Shown here: one piece after another, positions 10,012 through 18,643 of the stretch
How the letters are laid out: each line of letters opens with the position of its first letter
Position numbering within the stretch: the first letter of the stretch is position 1
DNA from: Bin80 sp026709335
GTDB taxonomy: Bacteria; Bacteroidota; Rhodothermia; Rhodothermales; Bin80
DNA length: 64,000 nucleotides
Assembly: GCA_965200825.1 (NCBI GenBank)
Contig: OZ241385.1
Span: 1 to 64,000 of the forward strand
Reading direction: 5' to 3'
Notes under the pieces: model-generated
Seen by the model: only the letters and a program-made list of their open reading frames with translations
The model's database searches: none
What the model was told of the DNA's origin: nothing
Program-made: the position numbers and the translations under genes

Positions 10012-10431
10012 TTATGTAAAGAATCCAGCTGCGATGATAAGGCTTCCAGCTGCAAAAATGGCACCGACAATCCAGCGAAGTTGGTGCAACTGAGATGCTT
10101 TATTTTCTGCGAATCCTGTATCTATTTTCGCATGTAGTTTTGCAAATCTTGTATCCATTTCGGCACGCAGTTCCGCGAATCCTGCATCCATTTTCGTATT
10201 CAGTTCCGCATTTCCTGAACGCACTTTTTCGAGATTTTTTTGCGTTTCAGCACGAGCCTGACCATTTTTAGCATCCTGCTGCGCAAAACGTCTGTCAACA
10301 TACTCCTTGATTGAAATCGTTTCAACAGCATCTTCCACAGATGCTATAACTCCTTCAGCGTGGGCTTGCGCTTTCTCCGACTCAACTCCAACAGGATTCT
10401 ATTTGCGGGCAGTCTCTATACTGTCAGATAT
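10012..10431 (-). pseudogene. Decayed paralogue of a coiled-coil membrane protein
   Basis: The last 108 codons (from a GTG at 10338) encode heptad-like repeats (AELRAEMDTRFAKLHAKIDT) and a C-terminal transmembrane helix after RQL/HQLRWIVG. This is closely parallel to the intact gene at 17408-17797. Reading further upstream in the same frame, the paralogue's N terminus is still recognisable (SDSIETARK, then NPVGVESEKAQAHAE). However, the position of the paralogue's ATG is ATA (10431-10429) and a TAG (10401-10399) interrupts after ARK. A shortened protein from 10338 could still be made; otherwise this is a recent pseudogene. The family resembles small DUF1640-like coiled-coil proteins. Confidence 0.65.
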
Positions 10432-11156
10432 CGCGATTGATGAATTATCGTGTACTATGCAGAATTATAACCAAGGTGCGCCAAGGATACACCCGATGTG
10501 TGAATTCGCTTTATCTGATTTGATTCCCTGTCAAAATAAAGAAAACTCCATCGCCGAAATACTCGAGATCATTGTTGCACGGTTCATCCCGCCATGTGGG
10601 GTACCTCAAATATCAAGTGAGTGTGAGATCTTTCAGGAATCTGCCGAAAAAGAGCTGCCCGCAAGATTATCTGATATTCTATGGGGTTTTCGTATGGATA
10701 CGAAAATTTATTTTTAGCATGATCCCTTAGTTAGTATCAGTATTGGTTAGAAAAGAGCTGTAGGCCACAGGGTAATACAAATTTGATGTGAAAAATATTC
10801 AGTATCCACATCTTTCTTGATCCAGAAAACACATAAAGACGGGATTTGGATCGCGCAGTTTTCTGTTTCCTTTTCCGATTGAATAGAATTCAACGGATCG
10901 TTCTAGAATCGGGGCAATAATCACAGAGGCCATTCTGATTCTTGCAGTTTCATCCGCCATGGATACCAAATCCATACCCCCCCAACAAGATGCCCACTTT
11001 TATTTCATTTTACAATCACTTCGGCGTGCATGAATCTTGCATTGCCATAGAGGGGCAAAATTCTGACGCACCTCTATTCGAACGTCCTTTCTTTTCAGGT
11101 TGATCGTTGATTTTAAGCCTGTTTCTGCACGTTTGATGTGAATTGCGGAATAAATA
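10432..11156. other. Intergenic stretch with no clear gene
   Basis: Contains only short frames. The most protein-like is the minus-strand 58-codon frame listed separately at 10799-10975. A seven-C run occurs at 10977-10983. No terminator or RNA gene was recognised. Confidence 0.4.
10799..10975 (-). CDS. Short unrecognised ORF, possibly a gene fragment
   Basis: Fifty-eight codons from ATG to TGA with a protein-like composition (ADETARIRMASVIIAPILER, then EFYSIGKGNRKL). The same frame stays open a further ~10 codons upstream, through KWASCWGG, before a stop. I do not recognise a family. It could be the surviving tail of a larger gene, since it has no upstream ribosome-binding site except a G run. 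Low confidence that it is expressed. Confidence 0.22.
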   Translation of the reverse strand: MDLVSMADETARIRMASVIIAPILERSVEFYSIGKGNRKLRDPNPVFMCFLDQERCGY

Positions 11157-12362
11157 TCAGAATTCTCTGGATCCTACCCCAGAGTTCCGCTCGTGTGGCG
11201 GGGAGAGAATTGACTGAGGCGCGCGGGGAATTTTAATTCGCTCACGGGCATAGTTCAAAATCAGCCAGGTACGCATGGACGGAATCGGGATTGTGTAGGC
11301 TCCCTTTTGACTATGCAGGATGCCACACTCTACGGCCCTCTTAAATAAATCCCTCGCTTCTGCAGAACCGTACTCACGTGATAGAAACTCCTCAATATCT
11401 TTCTCGTCCAGCCCATCTTCTATGGAAACGTTTTGGAACAACCTCGCCAAACTATGGCGCTCTTTTCTGCTAATCTTTTCCGCGCGTTGTTCGTAGTACG
11501 CTTCACGTCTCTCCGTTCCCAGTCTGTGCACGACTTCCAGCCCCTCAGAGGTCATCTCTCCGTGATCATTCTGGATTTGTTTTGCTGCAGCATCTCCATA
11601 AGCCGAAATATGCTGAGGCCAACCATGCGTTTTCTGGGAAATCGCATCAACCCATGGACCAGGATCCCCTTTCGCGCCTCCTTCTTTGACAAGCCAATCA
11701 CGGATGACTGCTCGTTCAGAATCTTTGCTTAGTGCCCCCAATTCCACGAAACATCCTCCCTTAAATCTCGAAATCCCCAGATCACCGAAAGATGCTTTTG
11801 ACATCCCCAATCCCGCTGCTAGCAAGATGATAGGATGATTGACCTTGCCATTATGAAGCTTGTTCAAGGTCGATGCCACTGCAGACTCATTCGAGGTATT
11901 GAAGAAACGACCAACATACTGGGCTTCATCGAGTACTAAAAGCACCCCTTTCCTAGGATTCATGTTTTCAAGGATGTGGGGCACGCTTGACTCCCCTGCA
12001 ATTTCTTTGATCCGCTCTGCACCCAACAGCTTTACATCAGCTTTTACAGCGGTTTGCTTGCGAGAAACATAAGGTTTACCAAGCGTTTGCGCCATCTGGA
12101 CAGGATCGTGCAAGTCATCGTAATTGATTTTAAAAACACTCCACCGTTTTTTCATGGCATCTATGGCCATTTCTTCCAACAGGGCCGTCTTCCCCGCGCC
12201 TGGTGCACCCTGGATCAGCATAGTCGTCCTGCCAGCCTCCGTCGTCATTGCAAGATTCATAAGGTCATTGAAATCATGCAAGATTTGTGTCCGCCCATGA
12301 AAATATTTCGCGGGTCCTCGGTCAGCGACAATATTTGATATGCGGGAGGAATCGGGAGACAT
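11157..12362 (-). CDS. Orphan AAA/STAND-like ATPase
   Basis: 401 residues with an AAA ATPase core near the N terminus: Walker A GAPGAGKT at residues ~52-59 and Walker B VLLVLDEAQ at ~140-148. These are preceded by the FHGRTQIL box typical of ATPases that begin with a FxGR motif (MalT/STAND-like and archaeal-type ATPases). The C-terminal third has a winged-helix-like pattern (ERHSLARLFQNVSIEDGLDEKDIEEFL). No effector or sensor domain is obvious, and it has no operon partner. It is separated from the Fur-family gene by 72 bases in the same direction. Role unknown; ATPases of this type occur in mobile and defence regions. Confidence 0.8.
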   Translation of the reverse strand: MSPDSSRISNIVADRGPAKYFHGRTQILHDFNDLMNLAMTTEAGRTTMLIQGAPGAGKTALLEEMAIDAMKKRWSVFKINYDDLHDPVQMAQTLGKPYVSRKQTAVKADVKLLGAERIKEIAGESSVPHILENMNPRKGVLLVLDEAQYVGRFFNTSNESAVASTLNKLHNGKVNHPIILLAAGLGMSKASFGDLGISRFKGGCFVELGALSKDSERAVIRDWLVKEGGAKGDPGPWVDAISQKTHGWPQHISAYGDAAAKQIQNDHGEMTSEGLEVVHRLGTERREAYYEQRAEKISRKERHSLARLFQNVSIEDGLDEKDIEEFLSREYGSAEARDLFKRAVECGILHSQKGAYTIPIPSMRTWLILNYARERIKIPRAPQSILSPPHERNSGVGSREF

Positions 12363-12434
12363 TACTAACGGAAATACTGTCTGGAAGCTTCTGTGCGAAA
12401 GGTAACCGTCGAAGTCAGGATCCGATGAAACAAG

Positions 12435-12947
12435 TCAGGCGGTGACGTCTTTCGTGCTACGGTTGATACAATCTGCTCGGGTGCAATGGCCGTAGAGATT
12501 GAGTGTATGCCGTTTGATTTTGAAGGAATATACATCGGCAACCATCTCCTGGATACTTTGAATGCGCGGATCACAAAATTCCATGACTTCCTTGCAGTCC
12601 AGACAAACTAGGTGGTCATGCTGCCCGAAAAGGAAAGAGGGTTCGTATTGGGCCTGCAAACTTCCAAATTGATGGCGCGTCACCAATTGGCACTCCAGCA
12701 ACAGGTTCAGCGTATTGTAGACCGTGGCCCGACTGATCTCATGATTTTGCTGCCGTAAACGAAGATGCAGGGTATCTGCATCAATATGGTCGTCTGTCTG
12801 ATATATGGCATCAAGAATAACAATCCGTTCCCGGGTCTCTCGAAGACCTCGAAGTTTCAGGAATTCGCGAAAACGCTCCCGAACCTCTTTTTGTTGAGAA
12901 GCCGAAAATTTAGCCAATTTTTCGTGATTTGTTTCAAGTGCGTACAC
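12435..12947 (-). CDS. Fur-family transcriptional regulator
   Basis: 170 residues with the Fur architecture: a winged helix-turn-helix (LRETRERIVILDAIYQTDDH, then ISRATVYNTLNLL) and a C-terminal metal-binding and dimerisation domain with QHDHLVCLDC and a distal CTRADC pair. Zinc-coordinating cysteines are therefore CxxC plus CX4C. Fur, PerR and Zur cannot be told apart by eye. It is divergent from the TPR gene with an ~130-base shared region that contains a small palindrome next to its start. Metal- or peroxide-dependent repression of nearby or distant genes is the family role. Confidence 0.92.
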   Translation of the reverse strand: MYALETNHEKLAKFSASQQKEVRERFREFLKLRGLRETRERIVILDAIYQTDDHIDADTLHLRLRQQNHEISRATVYNTLNLLLECQLVTRHQFGSLQAQYEPSFLFGQHDHLVCLDCKEVMEFCDPRIQSIQEMVADVYSFKIKRHTLNLYGHCTRADCINRSTKDVTA

Positions 12948-12951
12948 TGAT

Positions 12952-12965
12952 ACCCCTGTGGGGGT
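12952..12965. promoter_or_regulatory. Small GC palindrome in the leader of the Fur-family gene
   Basis: ACCCC-TGTG-GGGGT, a perfect five-base inverted repeat 5-18 bases upstream of the regulator's ATG, in otherwise AT-rich DNA. It could be an operator or a leader hairpin. It does not look like a classical AT-rich Fur box. Confidence 0.3.
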
Positions 12966-13078
12966 TCCAATACTTTTTCATTTCGAATTTATTTGAGGTA
13001 GCAATCTATTCCCCAGAATTTGAAATTAGGTAGATTTTGACTAAATTTAAGGAAATCTCACCCGCCGTCACAGCTCGA

Positions 13079-14482
13079 ATGAGTACATCTGATTTTGTTT
13101 TTGAAGACGAGAATTCCTTTGGAGAGCGGCAAATTGCAGAGCTAGTTCATGCATATGAGCGCAGACGCCCCGGAGCATATTTTGATACGAGTTCTCTGGA
13201 AGAAATTTCCATCTACTATTTTGAGTGTGGGCGAATGCAAGAATCCCTCGAAGTGATCGACAAAATTCTCAGCTATCACCCTTCATGTGCTTACACCTGG
13301 TTTAGAAGAGGTGTTTTACTGGGAAATATGGGTCGACAGGAAGAAGCTCTGGAGGCATATGAAAAATCGCTGGAACTTAATCCCGATGACAGTGAAGTTT
13401 TGTTAAATCTGGGGATCACCCTTGAAATATTGGGATCTCACAGCAAAGCTCTGGAAAGTTTTTATGAGGCGGTCAGTGTAGATCCACTTAATGTGGATGC
13501 TATCTTTTATATCGGGTACATGTTCGTCCAAGAAGGGAGGTTTGATGAAGCGTTGGATGCTCTAACAAGGTGCGCCGAACTGCATCCGGAGCACCCTGAC
13601 GTATGGTTTGAAATTGCTCATTGTCACAACACCCTTGGAAATTTCGAAGAGTGCCTGGAAGCCAATAATCGGCAGATTGACATAGATCCCTATTCATGCG
13701 AATCCTGGTTCAACAAAGCGGTCGTTCTGACTCAAATGGATCGGATAGAGGATGCACTGCTGTGCTATGATTACACATTGGATATTGATCCAGATTTCAT
13801 TCCAGCATACTATAATCGGGGGAATATCCTTTCAATATTTAGGCGCTATGATGAGGCTATCTCCTGTTATGCAGAGGTGATCACACGCAAAGGAGAGGAT
13901 GCACCGGCGTACTGTAACATGGCGCATGTGATGGCAGAGCAGGGAGATACAGAGGAAAGTATTCGTTTGTATGAAAAGGCGGTCAAGTTGGATCCTGACC
14001 TGCCGGAAGTATGGAATGGCCTCGGGCGGGGGTATATGATTCAGGAACAATACAGGCTAGCTGCAAAAGCTCATGCACGGGCGACCGAACTCTGCCCAGA
14101 TAATGCGGATTACTGGTATGGCAAGGGGGATGCTGAGATGTGTGCCGGATACATCAAGAAAGCGTTGATCTCTTTCAAGAAAATGACAGAACTTGCGCCC
14201 GACGACTATCATGTATGGATGGAGTACGCAACCGTACTCTCCGAAAACCGGGATCATGAAGGAGCATTAACTGCCTATGAACATGCACTTAAATTGGAGC
14301 CGGATAGCTCAACGGCATGGTATTATTATTCCGGAATTCTGTTTTTACTTGGCAAGATGAAGCGTTGTAGAGATGCGCTCAGGAGATCAATTGATCTGGA
14401 TCCTGACAATAAAGAGTTATTCAGAAAACATTGTCCACCAGAAATTTTTGATCACCCACTCTTCCGTGAATATCTGACATAG
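13079..14482 (+). CDS. Tetratricopeptide-repeat protein
   Basis: About 467 residues made almost wholly of TPR units spaced ~34 residues apart, each with the A/G-x3-[FYL]-x11-[AG]-x6-P pattern (e.g. GRQEEALEAYEKSLELNPDD). I count roughly eleven repeats from residue ~35 to the end. No signal peptide, so it is a cytoplasmic scaffold or chaperone-like protein with unknown partner. I chose the ATG at 13079; a TTG at 13037 in frame with a weak AGG upstream would add 14 residues. It runs into the YqaA-type gene with only ten bases between, so the two are likely co-transcribed. Confidence 0.9.
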   Translation: MSTSDFVFEDENSFGERQIAELVHAYERRRPGAYFDTSSLEEISIYYFECGRMQESLEVIDKILSYHPSCAYTWFRRGVLLGNMGRQEEALEAYEKSLELNPDDSEVLLNLGITLEILGSHSKALESFYEAVSVDPLNVDAIFYIGYMFVQEGRFDEALDALTRCAELHPEHPDVWFEIAHCHNTLGNFEECLEANNRQIDIDPYSCESWFNKAVVLTQMDRIEDALLCYDYTLDIDPDFIPAYYNRGNILSIFRRYDEAISCYAEVITRKGEDAPAYCNMAHVMAEQGDTEESIRLYEKAVKLDPDLPEVWNGLGRGYMIQEQYRLAAKAHARATELCPDNADYWYGKGDAEMCAGYIKKALISFKKMTELAPDDYHVWMEYATVLSENRDHEGALTAYEHALKLEPDSSTAWYYYSGILFLLGKMKRCRDALRRSIDLDPDNKELFRKHCPPEIFDHPLFREYLT

Positions 14483-14492
14483 GAGAGTAGCT

Positions 14493-15104
14493 TTGCGCTG
14501 GATCAGGCAGCTGTATGACTGGGTACTCAGCTGGGCGGAGACCCCCTACGGAACCTTGGTACTGTTTGTACTAGCGGTTACGGAATCCATCTTCTTTCCC
14601 GTTCCTCCCGATGTTCTTTTGATTGCACTTGCTCTGGGGCGTCGCAAGAAAGCTCTTTATTTTGGTTTGATCTGCAGCATTGGCTCATTGTGTGGCGGTG
14701 TGATCGGTTACACGCTCGGCCATTATGCCTGGTTGACTTCTGATGGATTCACATCGCTCGCACAGTTCTTCTTCCACAACGTGCCAGGGTTTAATGAGTC
14801 TGTGTATGTCGATCTGGGACAGCGGTTTGAAGAATGGGGGTTTGTAATCATATTCAGTGCCGGGTTCACGCCCATACCGTATAAGCTATTCACGGTGAGT
14901 GCGGGGGCCTTCGGGGTTTCTTTCCCGCTGTTTCTCTTGGCTTCTGCTACCAGTCGAACCGCTCGGTTCATGCTGGTAAGTGGACTGATCTGGAAGTTCG
15001 GCGCACCGGTTCAGGCCTTCATTGACCGCTATTTCAACTGGCTTGCAATTCTTTTTGTAATTCTTTTGGCAGGAGGATTTGCTGTCTTGAAGCTGTTTAC
15101 TTGA
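14493..15104 (+). CDS. YqaA/DedA-type membrane protein (SNARE-associated family)
   Basis: 203 residues with four to five hydrophobic segments and the family's hallmark elements: ESIFFPVPPDVLLIALALG near residue 31, a central amphipathic region, then FTPIPYKLFTVSAGAFG and a SRTARF motif before the last helices. This matches the YqaA branch of the DedA superfamily, whose relatives move polyprenyl or phospholipid carriers across the membrane. The start is a TTG preceded by AGGAG at six bases, one of the few strong Shine-Dalgarno sequences here. Its 3' end overlaps the convergent gene by eight bases. Confidence 0.88.
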   Translation: MRWIRQLYDWVLSWAETPYGTLVLFVLAVTESIFFPVPPDVLLIALALGRRKKALYFGLICSIGSLCGGVIGYTLGHYAWLTSDGFTSLAQFFFHNVPGFNESVYVDLGQRFEEWGFVIIFSAGFTPIPYKLFTVSAGAFGVSFPLFLLASATSRTARFMLVSGLIWKFGAPVQAFIDRYFNWLAILFVILLAGGFAVLKLFT

Positions 15105-16668
15105 CCAGGATGGCCCTGGTGCCGGCTGTATATTGATTTGAATGGGCGCGGATGTAATAACTTCCACTCGGAAGCTGTTTTGCATCAAATGTGAAGACGT
15201 GTTCCCCGGCGGGCAGTGGACCCTCATGGAGTAGGTCAACATGGCGGCCCAGTATATCCAGAACCTCAACTTGAATATCCGTTTGTTGAGGGAGTGACAG
15301 TGTAGTTGAAGTCAGAGGGTTAAACGGATTCGGGTAGGTAGCGGAGAGTGAAAAGGATTCGGGAATCGCAATTGGCTCATCCGCGTAAGTAATGGTGACC
15401 GTGACAGGATCCAGAATCAGCAATCCAGCCGGATCGCTACTGACAATCGTGGTGCCGCTTCCCTGGAAACGGAATGAACTCCAAGCGCCCCCGAAGTTAG
15501 AGTCATCATCTTTTGGATGCGTATCAAAAAAAGCGATCTCTCGAGGTTTATCGATCTCTGAAATATCTACGATCCGGAGTCCGGTGGTATAATTGGCTGC
15601 ATACATGTAGTTCCCATGCACATACAGATTATGATCAGGATTCTCAGTTGGATAAAAGAAAGAGGAATGATATCTGGGATCTTCAAGATCGGTGAGATCC
15701 CAGATGATGGTGCGCGTATTTTTCACTTCAGGATTAGTCACTTCGTCGAATTCGTCATTCATCAAAAAATAACGATGATCATCCGTAAGCCAGCCTTGAT
15801 GAGTGTATCCCTGTTGAGGATAGGTAGCCGCACCTACGGGTACGGGGTTGCTTTTATCGGTCACGTCTGCAATACTGATATGGGTCTCGTTAGAACCGAT
15901 ACAGATTTCCCGCCCCCGATATTGTACATCTGGCCCCCGATAGATGACGCATTGCGCATCATGGGTGTATCCATCTCTACGGTTACCAGTTGAAGGATCT
16001 GCAAAGCAACCCGCATAAACCGGGTTAATGGGCTCCCGAATATCTACGATATGCAAGCCTCGACCCTTACAGGTATCCATAAGTGCGGAACTACTAGATG
16101 AGGGTTGATATCCGGTGATATATGCAAATCCAGATTCTTCATTGATAGCTAAATTGTGTGCCTTGGAGATTCCATCATAGTGTGCGGATTCCTTGAAATC
16201 TTTAGGAATTCCACCAAATGTACGAAGCTGGTGAAGATCAAAAACCTGCATGCCATTTTCTTCGCCATCAACCGTGACAAACATATGATCCTTGTAAACT
16301 TTTATATCTCGCCAGAGAACATCGTTTGATTCACTGGTGCGACCGGGGAGTTTTCCTAAACGGACGGGATTTACAGGGTCGGTTACGTCAACAAATACAA
16401 CGGATTTTCCTGTACCTACGAGGGCATATTCACGCGATTTGAGAGAATCTGTCCAGCCCCAGATATCGTTTATCCATCCAGATTCTGCATCCAAGTCGTT
16501 TTTAGACAGACGTGCCAGAAGATCAATTTCGCTACATGCATGATCTGCAGCTAAGTGATTCACACACTTAACACGTGACCCGGTAATTGATTGCTGAGAA
16601 AGCTGTGCCGAGGCAGGGTGAAATATGCAGAGAGAGAGTAGGATTAGGTAGGTAAATTTTGTCATCAA
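15097..16668 (-). CDS. Choice-of-anchor B / LVIVD-repeat secreted protein with type IX sorting domain
   Basis: 523 residues: signal peptide (ending HPASAQ), then an LVIVD-type beta-propeller with repeated VFVDVTDPVNPVRLG, LHIVDIREPINPVYAG and ISIADVTDKSNPVPVG units. A type IX C-terminal domain follows (SATYPNPFNPLTSTTLSLPQ, ending GTRAILVK). The HDAQCVIYRGPD and HQGWLTDDHRYFLMNDE segments are typical of choice-of-anchor B proteins. It is expected to be surface-attached or released. The first of two adjacent ATGs is given. It overlaps the YqaA-type gene tail to tail. Confidence 0.9.
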   Translation of the reverse strand: MMTKFTYLILLSLCIFHPASAQLSQQSITGSRVKCVNHLAADHACSEIDLLARLSKNDLDAESGWINDIWGWTDSLKSREYALVGTGKSVVFVDVTDPVNPVRLGKLPGRTSESNDVLWRDIKVYKDHMFVTVDGEENGMQVFDLHQLRTFGGIPKDFKESAHYDGISKAHNLAINEESGFAYITGYQPSSSSSALMDTCKGRGLHIVDIREPINPVYAGCFADPSTGNRRDGYTHDAQCVIYRGPDVQYRGREICIGSNETHISIADVTDKSNPVPVGAATYPQQGYTHQGWLTDDHRYFLMNDEFDEVTNPEVKNTRTIIWDLTDLEDPRYHSSFFYPTENPDHNLYVHGNYMYAANYTTGLRIVDISEIDKPREIAFFDTHPKDDDSNFGGAWSSFRFQGSGTTIVSSDPAGLLILDPVTVTITYADEPIAIPESFSLSATYPNPFNPLTSTTLSLPQQTDIQVEVLDILGRHVDLLHEGPLPAGEHVFTFDAKQLPSGSYYIRAHSNQYTAGTRAILVK

Positions 16669-16727
16669 TCAATAGGATAAGGGTTGGTAAGTAATCAGCT
16701 CATCATCGAAGATGTCAATTGACGTAA

Positions 16728-17075
16728 CTATTTAGGAGTCTTTGACGGTAGTTTGATGGTATGGTTCCACTTCGGAAGCAGGCTGTATTTCAGGTTGAGT
16801 ATATCCGTCTCTTCGATGCTAATGATGATCCCTTTTCGTAGGCTTTCCCGTTTTCTTTGTGACGATCACGCGCCTGCTCTTCGTGGTCGCCGCGCAATAG
16901 AAAATCAACATCATATTCATGAGATAGAGGGGGAATTCCCGCTCGGCTTTTGGAGATTTTGCCGAGAGGTGAGGTTCAATCGGGTTCCAGTTGGGAGCTT
17001 CGTTGGGATAGTCTACACTTTAACGGTGAACCTGTCCACACCTGTGAGTTTTGAAGCTCCGTCAAAATCTGGCTA
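16728..17075 (-). pseudogene. C-terminal relic of an ISAzo13-family transposase
   Basis: Read on the minus strand across two frames, the C terminus of an ISAzo13-type DDE transposase is recognisable. It shows NWNPIEPHL (family SKWNPIEHRLF), ISKSRAGIPPLSHE (family ISKNWAGVPLDSYE) and, after a frame change, KGIIISIEETDILNLKYS followed by LLPKWNHTIK (family KGxxITKEEM..L.. and DVLPKWNYTIK) then a stop at 16728. Upstream of WNPIE the sequence decays through stops (TGVDRFTVKV region). The N-terminal two thirds and both ends are gone. Frameshifts and stops mean no function. Confidence 0.7.
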
Positions 17076-17407
17076 TTTCGCTGGAATTGAACACTATATC
17101 CTTCACAGAGCTGGTCAGATATACTGTGAATTGTGCGCAAAAATTATGCCGTAGGCCTGGGATGAGATGATCGCTAAGGGAACATTCTAAAGCGCGTCAA
17201 CAAGCTTCCCTGTGAGCAGGATCTAAATCAGGAACCAACGCAATATCACCTTCGGCGAATATTGTAGGAAAAGGGATCAACTGAATTTGACCGAATTCTA
17301 TAAAATGGCTCTGATAAATTCCATACGGACGAGCTCTGCTCTGCGAAGAATTAGAGTCCAAGGGTACTGGAGATCATAACTCATCACAAAGTAATGAATC
17401 CCAACGA
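17076..17407. other. Intergenic DNA, nothing certain
   Basis: Between the ISAzo13 relic and the coiled-coil gene. A minus-strand frame from a TTG at 17361 to 17197 (54 codons, containing YGIYQSHFIEFGQIQLIPFP) looks protein-like but has no recognisable family and no good start. No RNA or terminator seen. Confidence 0.3.
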
Positions 17408-17797
17408 TTACGCAAAAAACTGAGCAGCGATTTGGAGGCTTCCAATTGCAACGATGGTTCCGACAATCCAGCGAAGTTGACGCAACTCAGAGGCTTTATT
17501 TTCTGTACGCGTTTCTGCATTCACTGTTTGCATTTCTGTGCGTAATTCTGCAAGCCCTGTTTGCATTTCTGTGCGTAATTCTGCAAGCCCTGTTTGCATT
17601 TCTGTGCGTAATTCTGCAAACCCTGTTTGCATTTCTGCACGTAATTCTGCGATTTGGCTGATGACGAATTCCTTGGTTGCGGCCTTTTCAAGTGCACCGT
17701 TCACGGCAGTCGTGATCACCTCAGCATGTATCTGAGCTTTTTCCCATTCAACTCCGGCGGAATGTAACTTGCGGGCAATCGTAGCTGTATCTGACAT
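17408..17797 (-). CDS. Small coiled-coil protein with C-terminal membrane anchor
   Basis: 129 residues from the ATG that begins MSDTATIARK. After an N-terminal ~40-residue helical part (GVEWEKAQIHAEVITTAVNG) come four 11-residue heptad-type repeats of the form ELRTEMQTGLA, then ASELRQLRWIVG and a single transmembrane helix to the end. This resembles DUF1640-like anchored coiled coils. Its near copy at 10012-10431 is broken. The repeats are coded by an almost identical 33-base tandem repeat, so their number can change by slippage. Function unknown; no operon partner. Confidence 0.75.
   Translation of the reverse strand: MSDTATIARKLHSAGVEWEKAQIHAEVITTAVNGALEKAATKEFVISQIAELRAEMQTGFAELRTEMQTGLAELRTEMQTGLAELRTEMQTVNAETRTENKASELRQLRWIVGTIVAIGSLQIAAQFFA
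17521..17653 (-). repeat. 33-bp in-frame tandem repeat, four units
   Basis: Four consecutive 33-base units (shared core TTTGCATTTCTGTGCGTAAT on the plus strand) differing at a few bases. They encode the 11-residue coiled-coil repeat ELRTEMQTGLA of the surrounding gene. Near identity at DNA level indicates recent expansion. Confidence 0.85.
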
Positions 17798-17916
17798 AAT
17801 TAGCAAAGTTTGGTTTGGATTTGTTTGGGGCACTCACTTTACTCTCTCCGATTCTATATTTTGAATCCTCTTTTGTTCCCAAGCTAATCATCAAATGAAA
17901 ACAGGACGGAACGGGT

Positions 17917-18213
17917 TTACCATATAGGGTCACCTTCACAGATGATTGTGATGCCATGAAAATCGCCGGCTAACATATTTTGAACGAGAATTATATACAA
18001 AGTAATTTTCATCGGAACATCTCGGGTACATGAGTAAATTCTCGTGAATCTTGCGAGAGCGAGCTTCATTCGTAAGAGAAAATCAATTACATCATATGGA
18101 GTTTTTGTGTTGGTATCCAGAAAATAGAGACCTGCGATAAAAAGAACTATCAATTCAACCTCTAGCAAAACCTCCGAGATTGAGAACGAAATAATTCTAT
18201 GGAATAAGGCCAT
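17917..18213 (-). CDS. Small unrecognised membrane protein
   Basis: 98 residues from an ATG with AAAGGAG eight bases upstream, an unusually good ribosome-binding site for this window. Hydrophobic segments lie at ~12-32 (EVLLEVELIVLFIAGLYFL) and ~68-82 (ITLYIILVQNML), with a basic stretch (RMKLALARFTRIYS) between. The layout is loosely reminiscent of PsiE-like membrane proteins but I do not claim that. It is divergent from the rqcH/tnpB locus. Confidence 0.5.
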   Translation of the reverse strand: MALFHRIISFSISEVLLEVELIVLFIAGLYFLDTNTKTPYDVIDFLLRMKLALARFTRIYSCTRDVPMKITLYIILVQNMLAGDFHGITIICEGDPIW

Positions 18214-18542
18214 TTGATCATCTCCTTTGAAATAGTTTCCATGCCATTAACGGAAGATGTCGAAAAATACATAAGATGAATTGGTTATTCAAAGCCAACT
18301 AACTCTAGGACATCTTCAAGCAGTTGTCAGGGATCGATAACAGCATCAAATCTAATGTAATTATGTTGAATACTGCGCGCATGAACAGGAGGTTTTTATT
18401 TACTGTGAGGTCAAACCTACTTAATAAACAGCATCGTTCGTGATTTAACCTATTGAGAATAGGTACTATCTGAGAATCAGTCAATCATATAGTCAACGAA
18501 TGGATTGAGGATGCTAAATAAGGGGGTTATATAGGATGTTAC
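18214..18542 (+). promoter_or_regulatory. Probable original leader and start codon of rqcH
   Basis: About 320 bases without a gene. It ends in AAGGGGG, a short AT stretch, and an ATG at 18536 followed by TTAC (18539-18542). Joining ATG TTA to CTA AAT AAC at 19910 gives a normal RqcH-type N terminus, so I read this as the promoter and start of rqcH now separated from its gene by the TnpB element. The ATG is in frame with tnpB and could add 36 residues to TnpB. Confidence 0.5.
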
Positions 18543-18584
18543 GCAGTTCTTGGAACCTTAGTGTAGGCAGAGAGTATACAGACA

Positions 18585-18614
18585 CAACAGGCAGGATTGC
18601 AGTCCTGCCTATTG
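18585..18614 (+). repeat. Left-end hairpin of the TnpB element
   Basis: CAACAGGCAGGA (18585-18596) pairs with TCCTGCCTATTG (18603-18614) with one mismatch around a six-base loop, ending 29 bases before the tnpB ATG at 18644. IS200/IS605 ends carry subterminal hairpins recognised by TnpA. It could also limit read-through into tnpB. Confidence 0.6.
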
Positions 18615-18643
18615 CTTATCATAGCATCATCTACAGTGATACC

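Noticed and set aside
10307..10717. 136-codon plus-strand frame
   Set aside because: Its first 40 codons are antisense to the coiled-coil pseudogene and the rest shows no recognisable protein pattern.
16753..17154. 133-codon plus-strand frame
   Set aside because: It is the antisense of the ISAzo13 transposase relic.
17521..17653. Regular 33-bp repeats as a CRISPR array
   Set aside because: No spacers: the units are directly contiguous, in frame, and encode coiled-coil repeats.
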